Positions 60,723 through 64,000 of a stretch of DNA of 64,000 bases are shown in pieces. The position numbers were made by a program, and so were the translations under genes. How positions within the stretch are numbered: the stretch's first letter is position 1; the number at the start of each line of letters is the position of its first letter. Under the pieces are notes generated by a model that saw only the letters and a program-made list of their open reading frames with translations, was not told where the DNA came from and did not search any database. The stretch is from Glandiceps talaboti (taxonomy: Eukaryota > Hemichordata > Enteropneusta > Spengelidae): positions 10,085,475 through 10,149,474 of the forward strand of contig NC_135554.1 of the NCBI RefSeq assembly GCF_964340395.1, written 5' to 3'.

Positions 60723-61709
60723 CGTCCGTCCGTCCGTCCGTCCGTCCGTCCGTCTGTGTGTGTGTATGTGTGTGTGTGTCTGTCTGTCCGTCCGTCTGTG
60801 TCATCTTTTTTTATATAACGGCTTGCTCAATTAAAATGAAATTTGCGACACATCTTCCATATGCTAATGGCAAGAACTGATTAAATTTTGGTAAACATCC
60901 AATGAACATCTGTGGAATGCAAGTTTCAAATTCCATATAATTTGGCATACATATCAACCATGACAAAGCGCCCATTCTCTAAAGCCTGTTGATATAGCTT
61001 TTAATTTATGACTAATTTGCATAATTAATAATTTTCGGTAATTAGGCTATTTCTTAAGAATGCAAACTTCAAATGTCAGATAACTTGGTATATGTGTCAA
61101 TTGTCGATGGTAAAGAAGTGCATGCGCCATTTAAAGCTTGCTGTTGTAACTTATAATCTATATGGTTAATTTGCATAATCAATGTTTTTTTAAAAATAAT
61201 TAGGCAATATGTTAACTGTGCAACCTTCAAATTTCATTTAGTTTCATATAATTAATTTTCCAATTAAGTGGTACATGTTACAATGTTACATGGTACATGT
61301 ATAATAGCTACAATTTAGAATGGTTCATTCCAAAAATGCGTGTAGGCCCAAAACTCTATGGTTTTGCCCTTACGGGAGGCATTCAGTTTAAGTCTTTTTG
61401 TATATTGATTTATTTCATGATTTTGCAGATATTTGACTTTGAGTTGACAGAAGATGATATGAAGTCTATTGAAGGACTACACAGAGATGGAATGGGGCAT
61501 ATCATGTTCCCGTGGGCATGCAACGGTCAGTAATATTCCTAGGTCATTTAATATATTTAATGATTTTATGAATGTATGCATATCACAGAAATCTCAAATG
61601 AATAAATTATAAATTATTACACACTCAAGTACTTGTCCAACATACATTCCATTTAGGTGAAGTTAGAAAGTTTTCAAAGATTCCTCAGCCCTCACTGGAT
61701 GTGGTTTAG
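20922..61709 (+). CDS. Aldo-keto reductase (AKR1-like) paralogue with 34-kb first intron and unusual C-terminus
   Basis: Exons: 20922-21116, 55183-55334, 56464-56665, 57206-57390, 59277-59349, 61429-61525, 61657-61709; phases 0,2,0,2,0,1; 318 residues. The first five introns sit where those of the divergent AKR do, with equal phases. The tetrad is intact at standard numbering: Asp44, Tyr49, Lys77, His110. Recognisable segments are [23 protein letters not shown] and [12 protein letters not shown]. Two oddities: the usual VECHPY motif reads VGCNPY, and the C-terminal RDGQH-YYPF exon is absent. Instead exon 6 ends [10 protein letters not shown], followed either by the small exon 61657-61709 (better length) or by an in-frame stop after CNGQ. 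AATAAA at 61946 fits the longer model. Substrate unknown; a changed C-terminal loop usually alters AKR specificity. Another start exists at 20865. Confidence 0.85.
21648..21890 (+). mobile_element. AGGCCTAA-repeat 5' part joined to a LINE-type (TTGAA)n tail
   Basis: Begins GAGGCCTAA and continues through TCTAGTTCAGGTAG as in the 55.6-kb copy. At about 21805 it switches to AATTGCCCATGTCTGGGATG, AATAAAG and repeated TTGAA, typical of a non-LTR retrotransposon 3' end. A similar TTGAATTGAA tail ends at about 13880. Confidence 0.55.
22690..22724. repeat. 11-bp tandem repeat, three copies
   Basis: GGTATTCTATG occurs three times in direct succession just upstream of the SINE. Confidence 0.8.
22731..23006 (+). 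mobile_element. tRNA-derived SINE, full length
   Basis: The head has an RNA polymerase III A box (GGTGACCGAGTGGTTACA, 22737-22754) and B box (GGGTTTGAACCC, ending 22792), as in Ser/Leu-type tRNAs. The body includes GACTTCTTGGGAGACAAGTG, and the 3' end is AATAAAGATTATTATT. A 5'-truncated copy lies at 46909-47053, which fixes the 3' boundary at the ATT repeats. The head is too degenerate at the anticodon stem to be called a functional tRNA. Confidence 0.85.
23182..23340. repeat. (ATG)n imperfect microsatellite at the left edge of the inverted block
   Basis: ATG/GATGGTGATG repeats directly next to the sequence TATGGAAAGCCGG. An (ATC)n run of the complementary type abuts the same sequence at the right block (54996-55047). 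Confidence 0.9.
23899..25629. repeat. Near-perfect palindrome of about 1.7 kb
   Basis: The left arm (about 23899-24776) is the reverse complement of the right arm (about 24790-25629). The centre lies near 24780, where TAGGCTTTTTATGGAAAGCC meets its mirror image. The outer ends read ATCCAACACCGGTACTCGG and CCGAGTACCGGTGTTGGAT. Small differences and indels separate the arms. Confidence 0.85.
25630..26100. mobile_element. Foldback element, 471 bp
   Basis: Starts CGTTCTGAATTCCGTCAC and ends with its reverse complement GTGACGGAATTCAGAACG. Arms of about 215 bp include a G-run (25779-25790) opposed to CCTCCCC. It sits at the centre of a second, outer inverted pair (GTTGGATAT on the left, TTATCCAAC on the right), so it may have inserted into the palindromic block. 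Confidence 0.85.
27387..28797. repeat. Left array of a 62/63-bp tandem repeat (about 22 units)
   Basis: Every unit contains ACCACTAACCACTTTAT and GCTAAAACAAAACT. Two variants occur: A, 62 bp, with AGTGAAGAGCTGAACAACAG; and B, 63 bp, with AGTGGTAGAGCTGAACACCAG. Runs of B and A alternate in small groups. The 63-bp B unit keeps one frame open, producing spurious repeat proteins. The array lies about 600 bp beyond the integrase stop codon and faces inward. The inverse array is at 38031-38696. Confidence 0.95.
28798..29399. other. Spacer between the left array and the integrase stop codon
   Basis: AT-rich 600-bp sequence without a recognisable gene. It holds the integrase 3' end signal: AATAAA on the minus strand at 29361-29366, 34 bp after the stop. 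Confidence 0.6.
29361..29366 (-). terminator. Poly(A) signal AATAAA of the integrase gene
   Basis: AATAAA on the minus strand, 34 bp beyond the stop codon at 29400, implying a very short 3' UTR. Confidence 0.5.
29400..38009 (-). CDS. DDE integrase-core transposon protein, 12 exons, intact
   Basis: Predicted 392-residue integrase/transposase of the metazoan rve-like integrase-core family. Minus-strand exons: 37997-38009, 37354-37447, 36142-36226, 34929-35017, 34104-34222, 33607-33661, 33003-33100, 32485-32621, 31673-31738, 31159-31205, 30178-30329, 29400-29623. All junctions are GT-AG and all phases match; the total is 1179 bp. The N-terminal third (helical, [18 protein letters not shown]) is probably DNA-binding. 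The catalytic core runs from about residue 125: [14 protein letters not shown] (Asp134), [21 protein letters not shown] (Asp193), STANQRIERWW (Glu233), then [16 protein letters not shown] and an acidic tail. Asp134, Asp193 and Glu233 fit a DDE triad. Inverted repeat arrays flank the gene, and its ATG lies about 22 bp from the right array. It could be active or recently active; expression is unknown. Confidence 0.88.
34921..36141. repeat. Dispersed repeat of the TTGCTAGGCA type in an integrase intron
   Basis: From about 35045 to 35850 the plus strand shows repeated phrases such as GCACAACTGTACAG, AACCATGTTGTTATCTCTGC, TTGCTAGGCAAATGTACAT and TTTGACCAAAATTCACATTT. Related stretches occur at about 31410-31480, 36440-36500, 39690-39850, 45960-46150, 46560-46600, 47740-47830 and 48225-48600. 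All lie inside the central part of the AKR intron. The element type is unknown and no protein domain is seen. Confidence 0.65.
36600..36680 (+). mobile_element. Fragment of the AGGCCTAA dispersed repeat
   Basis: AGGTAGGTCAGAAGG, ACTAGGGTCAGGTTATTGG and TTTTGGCCTTA match the 3' end of other copies. It lies in integrase intron 2. Confidence 0.5.
37690..37746. repeat. Hairpin (inverted repeat) in integrase intron 1
   Basis: CATAGACCCTACACCA is followed after four bases by its exact complement TGGTGTAGGGTCTATG, with CGCG flanks. The stem is about 16-20 bp. It lies roughly 270 bp downstream of the first coding exon. Confidence 0.9.
38031..38696. repeat. Right array of the 62/63-bp tandem repeat, inverted (about 11 units)
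   Basis: Reverse complement of the left-array unit (AGTAATAAAGTGGTTAGTGG and CACTATACAGTTTTG). The same A and B variants are present. The inner end is about 22 bp from the integrase start codon, so the gene's promoter must lie inside or beyond the array. The outer end stops in ATAAAGTGGTTAGTGGT. Confidence 0.95.
38697..39558. other. Spacer between integrase element and the next gene
   Basis: AT-rich sequence without recognised genes. A poly(A) signal AATAAA on the minus strand at 39504-39509 serves the gene ending at 39559. An A-run lies at 39308-39323. Confidence 0.6.
39504..39509 (-). terminator. Poly(A) signal AATAAA of the 350-residue protein gene
   Basis: AATAAA on the minus strand, 50 bp beyond the stop codon at 39559. 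Confidence 0.5.
39559..47623 (-). CDS. Uncharacterised charged protein with ubiquitin-like/UBX-resembling C-terminus, nine exons
   Basis: I do not recognise this as a named gene. Minus-strand exons: 47593-47623, 46597-46706, 44856-45125, 43831-43869, 42919-43122, 41827-41862, 40739-40861, 40230-40403, 39559-39624. They join in matching phases to 1053 bp (350 residues). The ATG directly follows an acceptor (TTGCAG), so the 5' UTR lies in an upstream exon. Residues 1-47 are very basic; 48-137 form a mixed domain with [13 protein letters not shown]; 151-218 are acidic ([16 protein letters not shown]) with SP sites; 219-230 include KLRKRKE, a possible nuclear signal. Residues 250-300 ([20 protein letters not shown], then DVFDWV and LPPNFSL) resemble the strand-helix layout of UBX/ubiquitin-like folds; this is an inference. 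Its orientation and position next to the integrase element raise the possibility that it is transposon cargo. Confidence 0.72.
42330..42815. mobile_element. Foldback/MITE-like element with internal 50-bp tandem repeats
   Basis: Left part: about four to five copies of a 50-bp unit containing GTAGGCTTGGTGCTTTACTC and ATGTGACATGACAGTTACAG (42330-42560). Right end (about 42761-42808): the inverse, ATGTGACATGAGTAAAACAC then CAAGCCTACATCATTGG and GCTGTAAC. So the ends are inverted and only the left one has been amplified. It lies in an intron of the 350-residue protein gene. Confidence 0.8.
46148..46338. mobile_element. 191-bp hairpin element
   Basis: Starts AACACATATTGCCTGGCC and ends GGCCAGGCAATATGTGTT. 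The arms run almost to the centre (AGGCCAAAGGCCGAGGGAAA), with GATTCTGGTAACTCACAGTC facing its complement. Two apparent ORFs on opposite strands are mirror products of the palindrome. It resembles a foldback MITE. Confidence 0.9.
46909..47053 (+). mobile_element. SINE, 5'-truncated copy, with (ATT)n tail
   Basis: ATGAGGGATGGC, GACTTCTTGGGAGACAAGTG and AAAGAACTATCCAGTA match the 3' half of the full-length SINE at 22731-23006. The tail AATAAAGATT expands into (ATT)n, then a (GTT)n run to 47079. Confidence 0.8.
49032..50312 (-). CDS. BTB-BACK-PHR domain protein (BTBD2/3/6-like)
   Basis: 426 residues in a single coding exon. The layout is BTB (about 15-105: [20 protein letters not shown]), BACK (about 115-225: [20 protein letters not shown], then [12 protein letters not shown]) and PHR (about 270-425: [19 protein letters not shown]). 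This matches BTBD6-type proteins, which act as substrate adaptors for Cullin-3 ubiquitin ligases. An acceptor-like TTTCAG seven bases before the ATG implies a 5' UTR exon upstream, not located with confidence. A donor-like site near 53690 (minus strand) is one candidate. It lies antisense within the AKR intron, in the same orientation as the two genes downstream. A typical BTBD6 is somewhat longer at the N-terminus. The substrate is unknown. Confidence 0.9.
   Translation of the reverse strand: MSLGTLLKSAYASGEETDCVLVLKDGSTLRVHSLVMKLNSQMIKTQIEKWAKNGTIYCKQFDSEKMRKTIDNIYNDDLILDNQNVTDYIQIADFYMITTLTEKCEHFLIHNMTVKDNFAMLKYSDKYSLTKLCDHCLKMIDHNGAVLLVTDVTLQDFIKLSVPLVVKIIQRQSLAVSEDTLVDALFAWVAKKQESENPECRDTPQDFEAFLPHIRFNSLSHISVHKIVVEQILCAEDATMLMQCCSDPNFNPNFHTQISTQSRDVVSPHYIVVQRFCSEHINVNEWRTNQFEGDRISFQVDKPIYLYGLHVFGSTNMAISVTITLLNSQERVVSQIKASHTTGPVVWAVIFSQPLRLNANRIYTVILQVKNDVLTAYGTQGIHHRSITLVNGDKFRVNFHSYRDRNKHNGTDVERGQIPSLIFLPP
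50313..53869. other. Gene-poor region upstream of the BTB gene
   Basis: No coding region is recognised. It contains a dispersed repeat at about 51780-52030 built on CTGGTCCGTTGGACCAGT and a run of about 20 G at 51986-52003. A C-run lies at 52799-52807 and a G-run at 53353-53364. A locally more GC- and CpG-rich stretch at 53170-53340 could be promoter or UTR, but this is weak. Confidence 0.5.
53870..54995. mobile_element. Right inverted block, GTC/ATG-rich, matching the left block in reverse
   Basis: Its right edge reads GTCCCAACCGGCTTTCCATA, the reverse complement of the left block's outer edge TATGGAAAGCCGGTTGGGAC. Internal modules (GGCATCTTCTGCGCATGTGC, GTCGCATATAGGCTATTTTT, CATTGGCGTGTGTAGCTAGT) mirror those of the left block. 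The final 45-55-bp unit is duplicated at the edge. All ORFs in it are repeat artefacts. It ends about 190 bp before AKR exon 2. Confidence 0.8.
54996..55047. repeat. (ATC)n microsatellite at the right block edge
   Basis: Pure ATC run, complementary in sense to the (ATG)n at 23182-23340 and adjoining the same block-end sequence. Confidence 0.95.
55568..55920 (+). mobile_element. Most complete copy of the AGGCCTAA dispersed repeat
   Basis: Begins AGGCCTAACAAAACGG and runs through TGAGTGTCTAGTTAAGG, CAGCCATTACAGATTGG, CTCGAATACGTAAAAA and ACAGGAACCAAAG. Other copies end TTAGGCCT, giving short inverted termini AGGCCTAA/TTAGGCCT and a length near 350 bp. It is non-coding and lies between AKR exons 2 and 3. 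Confidence 0.7.
57656..58430 (+). mobile_element. Modular AATTAGGC repeat element, plus orientation
   Basis: Starts ACTGAATGCCTCCCGTAA and GGCAAAACCC. Then come several imperfect tandem modules of roughly 165-190 bp, each with AAGATATTGCCTAGTTAT-like sequence, ATTAATTATGCAAAT-like sequence, and a TTTA...ACA...TACCA segment. It lies in AKR intron 4. The same start occurs inverted at about 61360-61390. Confidence 0.7.
59804..60187 (+). mobile_element. Modular AATTAGGC repeat element ending in (ACAG/CA)n
   Basis: Contains TCGTAAGGGCAAAGCCCTTAG, GATGTTGCCTAATTACCAC and GTCTCAAATTTCGTTTGAAT, ending GAAAACAGACAG followed by (CA)n at 60136-60187. The polarity, unique head then modules then microsatellite tail, matches the other copies. 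Confidence 0.65.
60659..60796. repeat. Compound (TCTG)n-(TCCG)n-(TG)n microsatellite
   Basis: TCTG units to about 60717, TCCG units to about 60752, then a TG-rich part and a short TCTG/TCCG coda. Confidence 0.95.
60659..61390 (-). mobile_element. Modular AATTAGGC repeat element, inverted copy with TCTG/TCCG tail
   Basis: Reading on the minus strand it begins ACTGAATGCCTCCCGTAAGG, proceeds through modules with TTGCCTAATTAT-like and TGCAAATTA-like sequence, and ends in (CAGA/CGGA)n, seen on the plus strand as TCTG/TCCG at 60659-60796. It lies in the intron before AKR exon 6. Confidence 0.7.
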
Positions 61710-61945
61710 CAGCAAGACCAATCTCCTGTATGGTGTTCCCCATCTTTTAGATCAATCACTCATCATGTTTGGCAAACTAGCGAAGCCAGGGAGAACACTT
61801 ATCACTTGTCTATATACACGTTTTTTTATGATTAGGCAGTGAGAGTCGGCCCATATTTTTTAATACAAAGTTGATTTGAGATTTAATATCTGATGTTTCA
61901 TAAATATAATTCATAACTACTTGAATCATTTAACGAGTAAATCTA

Positions 61946-61951
61946 AATAAA
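61946..61951 (+). terminator. Poly(A) signal AATAAA of the plus-strand AKR
   Basis: First clear AATAAA after the proposed terminal exon, about 240 bp past the stop at 61709. Confidence 0.5.
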
Positions 61952-62217
61952 TGTTTTATAGCTAAATATCATAAAACCATGATTGATATTACCCTTCTCA
62001 ATTTGGATCCATATCACTATCCAAGTTACATGCATTCTTTTGAATACCTTATCACAGTCCTCACCGGCTTCGTGTGCAACAAACGGGGAGCAGTATATCA
62101 GGAGATTAGATAAGTTGTTAGATTTAATTAAGCAAGATAGCAATTACTTGTAACTGTTTTCTACAACCATTTCTTCGGAGATAGTATACTAGTCCAACAA
62201 ATATATACATTTCAAGG

Positions 62218-62492
62218 GAATACAAAATACATGTACTTAGGCAACAAAGTTAACAAAAATGGTTCTCCTCACTTGCCTACAGAAAGACTATACATTTTGA
62301 TATTTCAAGCCAAAACATAAATATTGGATTTTTTGACATACTGAACGAAAAAAAGCCAAGGACAGCATCTGGCAAAAAATTAACCTCTTAGCTGTGATAT
62401 TATTAGAGAATGTCTGTTTGGCGTATAATAAATCTATTACGTATGTATGTCAATTGTATTTATCTTTACGATTTCATTTCAGAAGAATGACA
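62218..62492 (+). repeat. Direct repeat, copy 2 (copy 1 at 18967-19245)
   Basis: Same orientation as copy 1 and similar throughout, including AGAAAGACTATACATTTTGA, GACATACTGAAC and TTTCAGAAGAATGACAA. The two copies bracket the plus-strand AKR gene. Confidence 0.75.
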
Positions 62493-64000
62493 AGTTGCCT
62501 CTATTGGTATTATCTCGTCCTGACAATCCATTTGTCCAATCCAGAAGTCTGGGCATATGAGTTATCCATTAATTATAGATTAGAACAAGTATAGGCTCCT
62601 TTTGATTCGATTGACCTGTTCCTTGATTGTGTGAACATTGTGTTAGTCACCGGCAGAGCACACGTCAACATGAACCATGTATAAGCGCACAGATTTAAGT
62701 TCATTTAGTATGTCGATCTGACTACGATAAATCATCGTGGACCATAATATATAGAATTAGGTGTACATTGATGCGATCCTTGTATACGTAATAATATATA
62801 TAGAGACCATTTTATTACTGTATATTCATAATGACAGCTATGTGAATGTCATAGACTTTGTATAGTGTATTGCAAGCCTGGTGAAGATATCATAACATTG
62901 TGTTTGGATTCTGTTACCCAGTACAATCCAGTTTTAACCCATTTTGGAGAGTTGAAGTGCATGCATGAACATAACATTTGAGTACCTGAGAACCTGAGAT
63001 TGGCGGTGTTCCAAATTGAACGACAGTGTAACCACACAAAAAAGAGCGCCGTCAGCGTTGGGATTGAGAAGATACTTTCAGTTGACAGTGCGTTGTAGAT
63101 TTCAATCGTTTGTGTATCTACATCCTACTGTTTGTGCATCGCCGTATATTTTCAGAATTGTAACTGAACAATTGAACCCTTTCATATACTTTGTAGGAAT
63201 TAAGCATTAGGGGATAGTGGCATATGAACATTTGTTGATGTATATTAATCATTTGTTTATTTTCATTAAACATTTCATTGTTATCTCAAATGTATATGTG
63301 TTGCCCCCTCGTCTACTCTCTCCTTAATGTAAATTAGTGGGTAGAAAGTCAGCAATTGATCTTCAGAACCGTGCCCGTGTGTATATTTAGAAATTCATTC
63401 ATTGATCCTGTTTTCTCGCATGTATACTTCGAATGGGCCAATAGGGTTATGTAAACATTTTTCTTTCATTAAAATTATGTCGAATCATCACACTCTATGC
63501 AACGTTTTGAAAACTTGTTCATAATTCTTCACTCAGTCTTTTAAATAATTTCTTGCATTGTTGCTGATTCAAAAGTAAACTTCTTTATGTTAGCAATATT
63601 ATTGTTGTTTTTTACCATACGGTATCCACTGTAGGGTTCAAGCCCCCACCCCCCCCCCCCCCGGCCCGTTATCATTTCAACATTATAAGTCTATATAATT
63701 GGTAATATGTACGTACATATGGATCTAAAATAGAATGCTGAATTGTTAGTGAGTTAGGGTGGTCGTTTATGTAACAGGCAGATTGTTTACAATTACCAAC
63801 CCAAGGATCACTAAAATCTGAGACAATTCCTGTCCGTAGTTTGTTTGTCTTTGGTACGCCGAATGAATTACTTCTTTTTAAAACATTATTTTTGCTGATA
63901 AAATAGTACCCCGACAACTTCAAATACTGTCAATATACCCTAATGCTTTTACACGTGCTTTGTCATTTGGAAACGTCATGCAAGGGGTTGTGGATATAGG

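Larger units (their letters stand above)
61710..64000. other. Downstream flank of the plus-strand AKR
   Basis: No gene recognised. AATAAA at 61946-61951 is the likely AKR poly(A) signal. The direct repeat copy lies at 62218-62492. A C-run lies at 63647-63662. Short ORFs have no recognised motif. Confidence 0.6.

Noticed and set aside
61525-61533. AKR stop directly after CNGQ in exon 6 as the true end
   Set aside because: Possible, but it gives only 303 residues; the GTCAGT donor and the exon at 61657-61709 restore a near-standard length and match phase, so I prefer the longer model without excluding the shorter.

Overview
This is a piece of an intron-rich, AT-rich animal genome: GT-AG introns of consistent phase, AATAAA poly(A) signals, a tRNA-derived SINE, LINE remnants, foldback elements and many long microsatellites. 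The gene content (expanded carbohydrate sulfotransferases, tandem aldo-keto reductases, a BTB-BACK-PHR protein and a spliced integrase-core gene) fits a marine invertebrate. A hemichordate or cephalochordate-like deuterostome is my best guess, but the sequence does not settle the species.

Layout. (1) 1-7.8 kb: two carbohydrate sulfotransferase paralogues head to head (minus strand 2902 to beyond the window start; plus strand 4698-7787). Each has a signal-anchor exon joined by a phase-2 intron to a large catalytic exon. (2) 8.9-18.4 kb: a complete seven-exon aldo-keto reductase (AKR) on the minus strand, whose longest start adds a mitochondrial-type presequence. (3) 20.9-61.7 kb: its paralogue on the plus strand, again head to head. 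Its first intron is about 34 kb and is full of foreign material, and its C-terminal exon differs from the canonical AKR end. (4) Inside that intron, 23.2-27.3 kb and 53.9-55.0 kb are related GTC/ATG-rich blocks in inverted orientation. The left one is a chain of alternating inverted copies containing a palindrome of about 1.7 kb. (5) Between these blocks lie three minus-strand genes. The first is a 12-exon DDE integrase-core gene (29400-38009) with an intact spliced frame, bracketed by inward-facing arrays of a 62/63-bp repeat (27.39-28.8 and 38.03-38.7 kb). The second is a 9-exon gene (39559-47623) for a 350-residue charged protein whose C-terminal part resembles a ubiquitin-like/UBX fold. 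The third is a single-coding-exon BTB-BACK-PHR gene (49032-50312).

The most notable structure is the integrase gene with its paired inverted iterated arrays. It looks like a complete large DNA transposon of about 11.3 kb, possibly nested in a larger composite of about 32 kb that stretched the AKR intron. The integrase gene was reconstructed by hand from exons whose phases all match. The two AKR paralogues share five intron positions and phases, and the two sulfotransferases share their single one, so both pairs arose by inverted duplication.

Other repeats include a short-TIR family ending in AGGCCTAA, a modular family with a polar microsatellite (AATTAGGC core, ACAG tail), a 191-bp hairpin element, a foldback element with internal 50-bp repeats, and compound TCTG/TCCG/TCCA arrays. 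All coordinates come from manual reading. No alignment, search or expression data were available.
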